This document shows positions 40,484 through 48,761 of a stretch of 64,000 bases of DNA, piece after piece. The notes under the pieces are model-generated. The model saw only the letters and a list, made by a program, of their open reading frames with translations, was not told the DNA's origin and made no database searches. The translations under genes and the position numbers were made by a program. Positions within the stretch are counted from its first letter, which is position 1; every line of letters starts with the position of its first letter. Source of the stretch: Bacillota bacterium (GTDB taxonomy: Bacteria; Bacillota; Clostridia; Christensenellales; Pumilibacteraceae); assembly GCA_009780325.1 (NCBI GenBank), contig WRAF01000001.1:1-64000 (forward strand). The letters run 5' to 3'.

Positions 40484-41887
40484 TTGATTAGAGCGATAGA
40501 ATTATTTGCAGGCACGGGCGCACCGAGGCAGGCACTCAAGAATTTAGGCGTGCCTCACGAGGTAGTCGCTATTAGCGAGATAGACAAGTTCGCCGTGCAA
40601 AGTTACAACGCCCTGCACGGCGACACTAACAACTTAGGCGACATTACTCAAATAGAGGAATTGCCAAAGGCGGATTTATGGACTTATGGTTTTCCGTGCC
40701 AAGATATTAGTTTGGCAGGCAACAACAAAGGACTAGATAAAGGCAGCGGAACGAGGAGCGGATTACTTTGGGAGGTAGAGCGATTACTCTTAAAGGCAAG
40801 GGATAACGGCACACTGCCAAAATACCTGCTACTTGAAAATGTAAAAAACTTAATCGGCAAAAACCACAAGGCGAACTATGAAGCATGGCTCGCCTTTTTA
40901 AGTGGCTTGGGGTACACCACATACACCAAAGTGCTAAACGCCAAGAACTACGGCGTACCACAAAATAGGGAGCGAGTTTTTGGTGTGTCAATATTAGGCG
41001 ACCACACGCCTTATGTCTTCCCCGAGCCAACACTGCTAGACAAACGGCTCAAAGATATTTTGGAAGACGAGGTAGACGAAAAATACTACCTTAAAGAATC
41101 CACAATTAAAAGCATTTTGTCTAGCACACACGGGTGCAGGCAAAAACTTATTCAAGACCAAAATGAGGTGTGTCGAACACTCGCCGCCCACGATGCCAAA
41201 GAGCAACGCTGTGTCGTTGTCGGCACAATAGACGAGGGCAAGTGGGGCAAGGTTACTGAAATGCACCAACGAGTTTATAGCCCAGAGGGATTGTCGCCGA
41301 CAATTACTTCTTGTGGCGGAGGCAACCAAGAAAAAAAGATTGTTATGCTTACGCCCGACAACTGGTCGCACAAAGCAGGCGATGGCACAGCAACACGCAA
41401 ACGCCGAGAGAGCGAACTTTGCCCAGCCCTGCAAGCAAGGGTAGGACATACGCAACAGTCTTATGTCAAAATTCAAGAGGCAACAATTATCGAGGATTTT
41501 TATCCCGACCGAGTGCGTTGCTTTAATAATACAGCTCCAACAATACGGGCAGGGCGTGAGGGGCTAAAGGTTGTAGCCCTACGAGGCAGGCAAGACGGCG
41601 GAGCGGAATACATCCAAACACTAGAAGAGAGAAAAGACGACTGCACAAATACTTTGACGAGCGTGAGTAAAGACAATATGGTGCTAGAGAATTGCACCAT
41701 ACGAAAACTAACCCCGACCGAGTGTTGGAGGCTTATGGGGTGGTGCGATTCGCAGATAGCCAAAGTCAAAGCAGTTATGAGTAATGCCCAGCTTTATCGC
41801 CAAGCAGGCAACGGAATAGTTGTTTCCGTTTTAGAGGCGATATTCAAAAATCTATTTAGAGGAGCAAACAATAGTGAAAACAATTAA
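40484..41887 (+). CDS. Phage DNA (cytosine-5) methyltransferase
   Basis: 467 residues, starting at TTG 40484 with AGGAGG 8 bases upstream. Motif I AIELFAGTGAPRQ, catalytic Cys72 in FPCQDIS, motif VI LENVKN, QNRERVF for motif VIII, and LTPTECWRLMGW with QAGNGIVV at the end. The target-recognition region (about 225-400) contains several similar short units (CRTLAAHD, SPTITSCGGG, APTIRAGREG, TNTLTSVSKD), as in phage enzymes with more than one target. No partner endonuclease is adjacent, so an anti-restriction or regulatory role is likely. It overlaps the SAM synthetase gene by 14 bases. Confidence 0.92.
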   Translation: MIRAIELFAGTGAPRQALKNLGVPHEVVAISEIDKFAVQSYNALHGDTNNLGDITQIEELPKADLWTYGFPCQDISLAGNNKGLDKGSGTRSGLLWEVERLLLKARDNGTLPKYLLLENVKNLIGKNHKANYEAWLAFLSGLGYTTYTKVLNAKNYGVPQNRERVFGVSILGDHTPYVFPEPTLLDKRLKDILEDEVDEKYYLKESTIKSILSSTHGCRQKLIQDQNEVCRTLAAHDAKEQRCVVVGTIDEGKWGKVTEMHQRVYSPEGLSPTITSCGGGNQEKKIVMLTPDNWSHKAGDGTATRKRRESELCPALQARVGHTQQSYVKIQEATIIEDFYPDRVRCFNNTAPTIRAGREGLKVVALRGRQDGGAEYIQTLEERKDDCTNTLTSVSKDNMVLENCTIRKLTPTECWRLMGWCDSQIAKVKAVMSNAQLYRQAGNGIVVSVLEAIFKNLFRGANNSENN

Positions 41888-43019
41888 AACCGCAGAATCG
41901 GTAAACATAGGACACCCCGACAAAACCTGCGATATTATAGCAGATGCCTTTTTGGACGAGGCACTAAGAAGAGACCCGTATGCACAAATGGCAGTTGAGT
42001 GTGCAATTAAAGATGACTTGACTTTTATTTACGGCGAAGCGACAACTTCTGCAAAAGTGGATTATATCGGCATTGCAGGCGAGGTGTTAAAACAGGTCGG
42101 CTACAAAAAGCCGTTTAGGATTATGCAACAAATTAGCGAGCAAAGCCCAGACATAGCTCAAGCCGTAAAGCACGAAGAAGTACGGGCGAATGACCAAGGC
42201 ATTGTTTATGGTTATGCCACAAACGAAACACCCGAGTTTTTGCCGTTGCCACTTGTTGTCGCCCATAAACTTATGAGGCGATATGAAATCTTTAGACAAG
42301 GCAGAGCAGACTTTTTTGCAGATGCCAAAAGCCAAGTATCAATAGAGTATGACGGCGATAAGCCGATAGGCATTGTGTCAATACTTGTTTCAGCAAGCCA
42401 CAGTGAAGAGCTAACCAAAGAAGAGATACGCACGATACTAAGCGATAATGTAATCACGCCAGTATTATGCGAGTACGCCGACCTATTGTGCGACACAACT
42501 CAAATCATAGTCAACCCAAGTGGTAAGTTTACACTGTGGGGCAGTTACGCCGACAGCGGATGCGTTGGTCGTAAAACACAGGTAGATAGTTATGGCGGAT
42601 TAGCAAGGCACGGAGGCGGAGCGTTTAGTTCTAAGAGTGCTACAAAGGTAGACAGGAGCGGAGCATATTATGCAAGGTACGCAGCCAAGAATGTAGTGGC
42701 TCAAGGTTTAGCCGACAGGTGCGAAATTGGCGTTAGTTACGGCATAGGATTAGCCGAGCCATTAAGCCTAGAGATTGATTGTTTTGGTACGGAAAAACAA
42801 CCGCTCAAAAAAGTGTATGAGTATGTAGTCAAAAACTTTAACTTTTGCCCGAGCAACATTATAAAAGAACTCGACCTACTAAAACCCGTATACAAAGCCA
42901 CCGCTTGCTACGGGCATTTTGGCAGAGAAGAATTTGCATGGGAGCAGATAAAAGAAGATGAAAAAATTATCGCTAAAAAGCAGTCTGTTCCTCGACTTAA
43001 AAAGTCAAGTGCGGCATGA
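41874..43019 (+). CDS. metK: Phage S-adenosylmethionine synthetase
   Basis: Makes SAM from methionine and ATP. 381 residues, starting at GTG 41874. The methionine/ATP loop NIGHPDK is at residues 11-17, and the signature GGGAFSSKSATKVDRSGAYYARYAAKN is near 245. Compared with host enzymes the second Gly of GGGAFSGKD is Ser (FSSK), and the chain is a little short. Translational coupling to the C5 methyltransferase upstream suggests it feeds the phage methylases with SAM. The 3' end contains copy 2 of the dispersed element, encoding the last residues. Confidence 0.9.
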   Translation: MKTIKTAESVNIGHPDKTCDIIADAFLDEALRRDPYAQMAVECAIKDDLTFIYGEATTSAKVDYIGIAGEVLKQVGYKKPFRIMQQISEQSPDIAQAVKHEEVRANDQGIVYGYATNETPEFLPLPLVVAHKLMRRYEIFRQGRADFFADAKSQVSIEYDGDKPIGIVSILVSASHSEELTKEEIRTILSDNVITPVLCEYADLLCDTTQIIVNPSGKFTLWGSYADSGCVGRKTQVDSYGGLARHGGGAFSSKSATKVDRSGAYYARYAAKNVVAQGLADRCEIGVSYGIGLAEPLSLEIDCFGTEKQPLKKVYEYVVKNFNFCPSNIIKELDLLKPVYKATACYGHFGREEFAWEQIKEDEKIIAKKQSVPRLKKSSAA

Positions 43020-43020
43020 T
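42980..43020 (+). repeat. Dispersed cargo element, copy 2
   Basis: CCTCGACTTAAAAA, 5 bases, then GTGCGGCATGAT (42990-43020), followed by a GGCAT/ATGCC hairpin and AGGAGGG of the next gene. This copy overlaps the end of metK, so its sequence is also translated (PRLKKSSAA). Confidence 0.85.
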
Positions 43021-43049
43021 GTCTAATGCCAACAGGAGGGCAAAAATTT

Positions 43050-43979
43050 ATGCAGACAAATCAACTACAAGAGTGGGTAAACAGTGGCGACACCGCACCA
43101 CTTATATTAAAAGACAGCACAGTAATACGCATACCCAAAGACAAAGATTTTGACTACCTTTTCACTCAACGCCATTACAGCAGAGGCGGATTGATTGAGA
43201 GGGATAGAAAATTTGAGTACGGCGGAATTATCCGCAAGAGCGACAATGCACTTTATGACTTGCAATACGACCTAAGAGAGTATGATGAAATCAAAGGCGA
43301 ACTTAGTGCCGAAAAGCTAAAAGACGAGATGCAGGGCTTAGTGCGAATGTTTATTGAAAAGACAATAAACAACGACCGTAAAAATCTTAGGATTAAAGAG
43401 ATTAGCGACAAGCGTAGCCTTGAGCAACTAGGTTATTATATCCAATACGATGCCTACAAAGATGCTAGGCAGCTTTACTTAGAAAATGACGGAGGCGAGG
43501 CAAGAGGCTTTGTTTACAAAAATGACTACCGAGCTGATGCGTGGAAAGAGGCGACACTACTAGAATATATCCTAGACCCAACTAAGTATGTTGCAACGCA
43601 GGCGGCGGAATATATGAGAGACCGCCAAGAGCAAATGCTAGACAAGTTTTTGCGAGCCGATGCCATGTATGCCGAGTATGCTAAAATTCTAGCAACGCCC
43701 GAAAATAATATTCACACCTTACTAAAAATCCGCAAAGGACTAAGCACAGTGAGTGCCAAGCAAGTAACAATTACAATGATTGTGGGCGAAAAAGAACTAA
43801 CATTCAAATACGATGCACAGCGCCTAACATGGGATTGTGAAAACAAGTTTTCTAGTTACGGAGCGGACAGGGACGGCAGGGATAAGCTAGAAGAAGCGAT
43901 GGGCAGGGGCTGTAATGACTTTTGCCCCAAAAGCATTGTCCGCATAAACTACGGGCGAAATACTTTATACGAGGCGTAA
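43050..43979 (+). CDS. Unrecognised phage cargo protein, 309 residues
   Basis: ATG 43050 with AGGAGGG 9 bases upstream. Soluble, charged, helical in the middle (LKDEMQGLVRMFIEKTINND) with two small beta-rich ends; Cys pair near the C-terminus (GCNDFCPKS). No family recognised. It is bracketed by copy 2 of the dispersed element and an AT-rich array, as an isolated cassette. Confidence 0.78.
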   Translation: MQTNQLQEWVNSGDTAPLILKDSTVIRIPKDKDFDYLFTQRHYSRGGLIERDRKFEYGGIIRKSDNALYDLQYDLREYDEIKGELSAEKLKDEMQGLVRMFIEKTINNDRKNLRIKEISDKRSLEQLGYYIQYDAYKDARQLYLENDGGEARGFVYKNDYRADAWKEATLLEYILDPTKYVATQAAEYMRDRQEQMLDKFLRADAMYAEYAKILATPENNIHTLLKIRKGLSTVSAKQVTITMIVGEKELTFKYDAQRLTWDCENKFSSYGADRDGRDKLEEAMGRGCNDFCPKSIVRINYGRNTLYEA

Positions 43980-43982
43980 AAA

Positions 43983-44057
43983 TAATTAGTGATAATTAGA
44001 AATAATTACACAATTACAAATGATTAAAGATAATTAGACTAATTACAAAATAATTAG
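43983..44057. repeat. Helically phased TAATTA(G/C) array
   Basis: Eight boxes TAATTAG/C or close variants start at 43983, 43993, 44003, 44011 (CAATTAC), 44021 (TGATTAA), 44031, 44040 and 44051. Spacing is about 10 bases, one helical turn, so all face one side of the DNA. It could be a curved region or cooperative binding site. Confidence 0.75.
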
Positions 44058-44062
44058 CAACC

Positions 44063-44092
44063 AAAAAGACGGCAACACCTAGCCGTCTTTTT
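44063..44092 (+). terminator. Terminator before the PAPS reductase-like gene
   Basis: AAAAAGACGGC pairs with GCCGTCTTTTT across 8 bases. Confidence 0.88.
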
Positions 44093-44120
44093 ACAATGCC
44101 AAGAGGAGGGCAACAAAAAT

Positions 44121-45062
44121 ATGTTTACAAGGGAAGACTTAAAGACCCTGCAAAATTTGCCGTTTGGCATGAAGATACAAAAATCAATAGCGAAGATTAT
44201 TGAGTGGTATGTTAGACACGAGGGAAAAGTTTATTGCAGTTTTAGCGGAGGTAAAGACAGCACGGTTTTACTACACCTTATCCGCTCGCAATTCCCCGAA
44301 GTGCCTGCCGTGTTTGTAAACACAGGGCTAGAGTACCCAGAGGTTGTGGCTCATGTAAATACTTTTGACAATGTAACGATACTGCGCCCCAAGAAAAACT
44401 TTAGACAAGTTATAGGCGACCACGGCGTACCAGTAGTTAGTAAAGATGTCGCAGGCGTTATGTGTGCATACCGCCGAGGCAAGGAGTGGGCGGCGGAACG
44501 CTTGAGCGAGAACGCTAACGACTTTAGAAAAGGCTTGTATCGCAAATGGCACTTTCTAAAAGATGCCCCATTTAAGATTAGCAATATTTGTTGCTACCAC
44601 ATGAAAGAAGCTCCGCTCCATAAGTTCGCTAGGGCTACAGGGCTAAAGCCGTATGTCGGCACACTTGCCGCCGAGAGCAGGGTTAGAACGCAAGGATGGC
44701 TAAAGGTGGGTTGTAATTCCTTTACCACAGGCAAAAGAGCAAGAAGTGCGCCACTTAGTTTTTGGACGGAGGAAGATATTCTAGCGTATATAAAATACCA
44801 TAACTTGCCGATTGCAAAAGTATACGGCGAGGTAGTAGATACGGACAAAGGACTAGCGACAACAGGGTGCGAGCGCACAGGTTGTATGTTTTGTTTATTC
44901 GGTTGCCACCTAGAAAAACAACCTAACCGCATTCAAAAAATGGCACTCACGCACCCAAAGCAATATGAGTATTGCCTAAGAGATTTTGAAGATGGAGGCT
45001 TGGGGCTTAGAAAAGTTATGGACTATGTAGGAATACCTTATGAAAATAAGGCGGAGCCTTAA
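44121..45062 (+). CDS. Phage PAPS reductase-like PP-loop protein
   Basis: 313 residues. The PP-loop SFSGGKDST is at 40-48; VFVNTGLEYPEV is the following strand. A cysteine cluster near the C-terminus (GCERTGCMFCLFGCH), plus CC in ISNICCYHMK, suggests an iron-sulfur or zinc site. PAPS-reductase-family proteins of phages activate sulfate-like substrates or modify nucleic acid; DndC of DNA phosphorothioation is a distant relative. Substrate unknown. AGGAGGG lies upstream of ATG 44121. It is convergent with the repressor gene, overlapping it by 4 bases. Confidence 0.85.
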   Translation: MFTREDLKTLQNLPFGMKIQKSIAKIIEWYVRHEGKVYCSFSGGKDSTVLLHLIRSQFPEVPAVFVNTGLEYPEVVAHVNTFDNVTILRPKKNFRQVIGDHGVPVVSKDVAGVMCAYRRGKEWAAERLSENANDFRKGLYRKWHFLKDAPFKISNICCYHMKEAPLHKFARATGLKPYVGTLAAESRVRTQGWLKVGCNSFTTGKRARSAPLSFWTEEDILAYIKYHNLPIAKVYGEVVDTDKGLATTGCERTGCMFCLFGCHLEKQPNRIQKMALTHPKQYEYCLRDFEDGGLGLRKVMDYVGIPYENKAEP

Positions 45063-45502
45063 AGGTCTCGCCCTACCAAGTAATCTATTGAAACATCAAT
45101 ATAATCAGCAAGTTCAACTAACATAGGAACTAAGGGCAGACTACCTCTTCGCCAATTACGCATATTAGAATCATTTATATGCGTATCTTTAACAACCTTG
45201 TACCAAGTAATGCCACGCTCTTTTAATACATCCATCAATCGTTTCGGGAACGGAGGCAGGTTGTTGTTTGGCGTGTATTTATCATCATCATTAGTCCTGC
45301 CAGATAAATAATCTAGCGAGCAGCCAAAGTGGTCGGCAAGACGAACGAACATCGGAAAAGTAGGGCAAGCCTTGCCCGTCTTCCATTGACTTATGGCATT
45401 AGGACTAATACCCAATTTTTGCCCGAATTTATAGTTTGGAAGATTATCGTCATAGAACATTAACTCCGTTAGTCGTTCACTAAATTTTGGTAACTCATTC
45501 AT
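45059..45502 (-). CDS. Double-HTH XRE repressor
   Basis: 147 residues made of two XRE domains in one chain: the first about residues 23-60 (FGQKLGISPNAISQWKTGK), the second about 98-135 (INDSNMRNWRRGSLPLVP). Each is followed by the LADxxxxSxDYLxGR tail, so the halves are an internal duplication. There is no LexA-type protease domain. It is the only minus-strand gene in the phage part. A monomer with two HTHs should bind inverted half-sites, and four such half-sites lie in its upstream region. Likely regulates itself and the rightward 67-residue gene. Confidence 0.88.
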   Translation of the reverse strand: MNELPKFSERLTELMFYDDNLPNYKFGQKLGISPNAISQWKTGKACPTFPMFVRLADHFGCSLDYLSGRTNDDDKYTPNNNLPPFPKRLMDVLKERGITWYKVVKDTHINDSNMRNWRRGSLPLVPMLVELADYIDVSIDYLVGRDL

Positions 45503-45524
45503 CGCATGACCTCAATTATTAAGT

Positions 45525-45574
45525 ATAGGGATAAGTGTGAATAAATACTTGCATATACCTAACTTGCCCGTTAC
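45525..45574. promoter_or_regulatory. Operator pair near the repressor promoter
   Basis: Two inverted half-sites: TATAGGGATAAGTGTGAAT (45525-45543) and ATACCTAACTTGCCCGTTA (45556-45574). They are diverged copies of the perfect pair at 45634-45684. The leftward -10 (TATACT read on the minus strand, near 45525) lies inside the first half-site. Confidence 0.72.
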
Positions 45575-45633
45575 TTGTCGATTAAATATTTTTGACAAGT
45601 TGCGACAGGATATGGCAAATTGCAACAATAAAA

Positions 45634-45688
45634 TAACGGGATAAGTAGGTATTTATAGTTGACATATACCTACTTATCCCGTTATACT
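45634..45688 (+). promoter_or_regulatory. Rightward promoter with perfect operator pair
   Basis: Half-sites TAACGGGATAAGTAGGTAT (45634-45652) and its exact reverse complement (45666-45684). Promoter: TTGACA (45659-45664), 18-base spacer, TATACT (45683-45688). The right half-site fills the spacer and touches the -10, so a bound repressor blocks polymerase. Confidence 0.82.
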
Positions 45689-45730
45689 TAAAGCGTGGTC
45701 ACAAACACTAAAAACTAACAGGAGGTACTC

Positions 45731-45934
45731 ATGCAAAATCCATCAATCAAATTAAGAGATGCCATAATCAAGGCATTAAAAGAAGACAAAGAATTTGCTG
45801 ATATAACAGCAGTAGAGACAAACGGTTTTTTGGTAGCATTAGCGGATATAGCGATGCCAGACAAAAAAGGCGAGGCACAGGCGTTTAGGATAGCGATTGT
45901 TCCGTACAAGCCCGATTACAGTAAATTTACTTAG
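45731..45934 (+). CDS. Small cargo protein under repressor control, 67 residues
   Basis: ATG 45731 with AGGAGG 8 bases upstream. Acidic-basic helix at the N-terminus and a C-terminal beta-rich part (AFRIAIVPYKPDYSKFT). No family recognised. It is transcribed divergently from the double-HTH repressor, from the operator-controlled promoter. Confidence 0.72.
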   Translation: MQNPSIKLRDAIIKALKEDKEFADITAVETNGFLVALADIAMPDKKGEAQAFRIAIVPYKPDYSKFT

Positions 45935-45972
45935 AAAGGGGCAATTATAATTATATCAAAAATCTAAGAAAA

Positions 45973-45999
45973 AGGCTGTCTGGACGCAGGCAGTCTTTT
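45973..45999 (+). terminator. Terminator after the 67-residue gene
   Basis: AGGCTGTCTG pairs with CAGGCAGTCT (two G-U pairs) across GACG, followed by TTTTC. Confidence 0.8.
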
Positions 46000-46019
46000 C
46001 AAATTGTTGGAGGAAATAT

Positions 46020-47408
46020 ATGTTAGACATTCAAAATATTAAGATAGGGCAACTAAAGCCCTATAAAAATAACCCACGCAAAAACGATGGTGCAGTGGAT
46101 AAATTAGCCGAAACCATAAAAGAGTTTGGATTCAAAGTGCCTGTTATTATCGACAAAAATTTTGAGATTGTTGCAGGGCATACAAGAGTTAAGGCAGCAA
46201 CAAAACTCGGGCTAGATAGCGTACCTTGTGTTGTGGCGGAGGATTTGACACCCGAGCAGGTCAAGGCATTTAGGCTTGTAGAAAATAAGAGTGCCGAGTG
46301 GAGCGAGTGGGATATGGATATGCTCGCCGCCGAGCTTAGTGAACTTAAAATGGATTTGACCCCTTTTGATTTTACACCGACCCAAAGTGTTAGCGAGCAG
46401 TACACAGCACACCCAAGTCTAAGAGATAAGTTTATTGTACCGCCATTTAGTATCCTAGATGCACGGCAGGGCGAGTGGCAAAAACGCAAGAAAAAGTGGC
46501 ACGAGATTATCCAGAGCGGACACGGCAGAGAGATGGGCTTGCTAGGTCAAGGTTTACTAGACTTAGCGATAAAAATGAATAGCAAAAGTCTAACAGGCAC
46601 AAGTATTTTTGACCCCGTGTTATGTGAGGTGCTACTGCATTGGTTTTGCCCTAAAGGCGGACGAGTAATAGACCCATTCGCAGGAGGCAGTGTGAGAGGC
46701 TTAATAACGGCTTTTACAGGCAGGAGCTATAACGGCGTTGACCTAAGCCAAGACCAAGTGGAGGCGAATAGAGAAAACTATGAGGCTGTAGCACACAACA
46801 CCGATGTATACGGCGAGCCACTCAAAAAACCAAACTGGACACAGGGCGACAGCACCGAGATAGACAAACACATTACTGACGATGGCTACGATATGCTTTT
46901 AACCTGCCCACCTTACTTTGACCTTGAGCAATACAGCGATGACGAAAAAGACATAAGCAATATGAGTTATGAGGAGTTTTCAAAGGCGTACGAAACTATT
47001 TTATCTAAGGCAATCGCAAAGGTAAAGGATAACGGATTTATTGCCGTTGTGGTAGGCGAGGTTAGAGATAAAGACGGCAATTACCGAAATTTTATAGGCG
47101 ACACAGTAGAGATTTGCAGGCGTGCAGAAGCAGAGTATTATAACGAAATTGTATTGATTACGATGCTCGGCAGTTTGCCAATTCGTATCCGCAGGCAGTT
47201 TGAGGCAGCGAGAAAAGTGGGCAACACGCACCAAAAGGCTCTTATCTTTTTCAAGAGTAGCGGAGGCGAGGCAGAGCTTAAAAACTACCTAGAAGATTTT
47301 AGCGACACAAGGGTCTTAACTCCGATGCGCCAGAGCGTGCTAGTTTTCCTAAAAGGCAAGCCCGTCAAGCAGAGCGACATTGAAAAATACGAGTTTAATG
47401 TTTTCTAA
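46020..47408 (+). CDS. ParB-domain DNA methyltransferase fusion
   Basis: 462 residues. An N-terminal ParB/sulfiredoxin-like domain (LKPYKNNPRKND, then AGHTRVKAATKLGLDSVPC) occupies about 1-115. The C-terminal part is an amino-methyltransferase: SAM motif DPFAGGSVRG near 218 and catalytic TCPPYF at 295-300. Phage ParB-MTase fusions methylate adenine or cytosine N4 and can escape restriction. GGAGG lies about 12 bases before ATG 46020. Copy 3 of the dispersed element starts 16 bases after its stop. Confidence 0.9.
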   Translation: MLDIQNIKIGQLKPYKNNPRKNDGAVDKLAETIKEFGFKVPVIIDKNFEIVAGHTRVKAATKLGLDSVPCVVAEDLTPEQVKAFRLVENKSAEWSEWDMDMLAAELSELKMDLTPFDFTPTQSVSEQYTAHPSLRDKFIVPPFSILDARQGEWQKRKKKWHEIIQSGHGREMGLLGQGLLDLAIKMNSKSLTGTSIFDPVLCEVLLHWFCPKGGRVIDPFAGGSVRGLITAFTGRSYNGVDLSQDQVEANRENYEAVAHNTDVYGEPLKKPNWTQGDSTEIDKHITDDGYDMLLTCPPYFDLEQYSDDEKDISNMSYEEFSKAYETILSKAIAKVKDNGFIAVVVGEVRDKDGNYRNFIGDTVEICRRAEAEYYNEIVLITMLGSLPIRIRRQFEAARKVGNTHQKALIFFKSSGGEAELKNYLEDFSDTRVLTPMRQSVLVFLKGKPVKQSDIEKYEFNVF

Positions 47409-47423
47409 AAAACTTCAAATATT

Positions 47424-47465
47424 GCCGTTTATCTCCTCGACTTAAAAAACGCAGTGCGGCATGAT
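47424..47465 (+). repeat. Dispersed cargo element, copy 3
   Basis: GCCGTTTATCT, CCTCGACTTAAAAA, 5 bases, GTGCGGCATGAT (core 47435-47465). A strong GCTCCTGC/GCAGGAGC hairpin follows, then the ribosome-binding site of the next gene. Confidence 0.85.
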
Positions 47466-47504
47466 AATGATGCTCCTGCCGAGCAGGAGCAAAGAGAGGC
47501 AATT

Positions 47505-47774
47505 ATGATAACAAAACAAACAAGAGAATTAAAAATCGCATTCAAAAAGACGGCGAGAAGAGCATTAGAAAACGAATTTGGTTTTGCACCTAAAAACCTA
47601 GACGACATTGAAATATATGACGGCAACGGGCGTAGCGAATTTAAGTTTAAGGTAAAGGGCAAGGCATATCAATTCAAAAGTTATATTACCGACCATAACT
47701 TTGAGCCTGCACCAGACGGCATAGCAGTTTGGGTAGGAGCAGGCACAATTAAAAGATTGGAGGATGTAGCATAA
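47505..47774 (+). CDS. Small phage cargo protein, 89 residues
   Basis: ATG 47505 with GAGAGG upstream; the frame is also open back to a GTG inside the dispersed element (47454), but that lacks a ribosome-binding site. Basic N-terminal helix, C-terminal beta-rich half (FKFKVKGKAYQFKSYI). No family recognised. TAATG couples it to the next gene. Confidence 0.7.
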   Translation: MITKQTRELKIAFKKTARRALENEFGFAPKNLDDIEIYDGNGRSEFKFKVKGKAYQFKSYITDHNFEPAPDGIAVWVGAGTIKRLEDVA

Positions 47775-48004
47775 TGGCAAACGATGTAATAGAAAAAGCA
47801 AGAGAAGAGTACAGGGCAATCGCTATGGAATTAGCGACCCCTGCAACCACTCCCGAAATGATAGAAACATTTGTCGAGCAGATGATGGATGTTTATCTTA
47901 CACACAACGCTGAAGAAATTCTAAAAGCCGAGCAAGGCAAGATGCACGGCGAGCGAGTAAAAGCAGGCAAAGCATTCAAAAGAGGAGGCAACCAAAATGG
48001 CTAA
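47774..48004 (+). CDS. Small phage cargo protein, 76 residues
   Basis: All-helical acidic-basic protein (VIEKAREEYRAIAMELA, then MIETFVEQMMDVYLTHNAEE). No family recognised. It overlaps both neighbours. Confidence 0.68.
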   Translation: MANDVIEKAREEYRAIAMELATPATTPEMIETFVEQMMDVYLTHNAEEILKAEQGKMHGERVKAGKAFKRGGNQNG

Positions 48005-48251
48005 GTATGTTTTAACAAGCGACAAGCAAATAGGCATTGTCAAATATTCGTATAAGGACAAAACGGACGAAGAGGTTCTTAAAATGATGCAAGAAAACGA
48101 GCCAGATGCAAACTGGACGAGTTGTACAAAGATACCACGAGGCAAGCACAGTTGCAGGTATTGTGGCAGTATCGCAGAGGGAACTTATGAGGATTTGCTC
48201 TGCGAGGACTGCCGTTCTACTTTTGGGCATTCGCTGTTTAGCGAGTTATAG
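47997..48251 (+). CDS. Small zinc-ribbon-like protein, 84 residues
   Basis: Overlaps the preceding gene by 8 bases. The C-terminal half contains CRYCG and LCEDCR, a Cys4 zinc ribbon. Function unknown. Confidence 0.72.
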   Translation: MAKYVLTSDKQIGIVKYSYKDKTDEEVLKMMQENEPDANWTSCTKIPRGKHSCRYCGSIAEGTYEDLLCEDCRSTFGHSLFSEL

Positions 48252-48264
48252 GAGGCGACAAATT

Positions 48265-48561
48265 ATGATGACTATAGTTTTAGAGAATAGAAAAATCCAA
48301 ACCAATATGTATCAAACTCGGGGCGTGGCAGTGGCGATAGAAGAGTGCATTGTTTTTGCAGGCGAGATTATGTCGGCGATGCAAAAGTATCTTAAAGGCG
48401 ACTGGGGCGACACTTGCAGTGAGGACTGCCAAGCAAACACTGATGCCCTAGAGAGCGGAGCAAGGCTTTTTGCCGTTTATAAAACAAGCAAAGGCAAGGT
48501 GTATATTATTACCGAAGTGGATAGGACGATTACAACGATTCTATTTGCAAGCGAGTATTAG
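48265..48561 (+). CDS. Small phage cargo protein, 98 residues
   Basis: AGGAGGCGACA lies before ATG 48265. Helical N-terminal part (GVAVAIEECIVFAGEIMSAM) and a C-terminal beta-hairpin (KGKVYIITEVDRTITTILF). No family recognised. The stop is followed by the G9 tract. Confidence 0.68.
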   Translation: MMTIVLENRKIQTNMYQTRGVAVAIEECIVFAGEIMSAMQKYLKGDWGDTCSEDCQANTDALESGARLFAVYKTSKGKVYIITEVDRTITTILFASEY

Positions 48562-48578
48562 GGGGGGGGCGACAAGTA

Positions 48579-48761
48579 ATGCAACAAGGAATTTGTCCAA
48601 AGTGCGACAGTGACGATTTAGATTATTCACCCGTAAAGACCGATGACGGAGGGGTGCATTATTCTTGGGAGTGCGGAGGTTGTGGGGCTAAAGGCAACGA
48701 ATATTATACTATAGAATTTAGCCATCACGAAATTGTAGACACAGGAGGCGACAACAAATGA
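48579..48761 (+). CDS. Small zinc-ribbon protein, 60 residues
   Basis: CPKC and CGGCG form a Cys4 zinc ribbon. Its Shine-Dalgarno is a run of nine G (48561-48569), 9 bases before the ATG. Overlaps the next gene by 4 bases. Confidence 0.7.
   Translation: MQQGICPKCDSDDLDYSPVKTDDGGVHYSWECGGCGAKGNEYYTIEFSHHEIVDTGGDNK

Noticed and set aside
43983..44057. CRISPR-like repeat array
   Set aside because: Units are 7 bases with 2-4 base gaps, no spacers of usual size and no cas genes.
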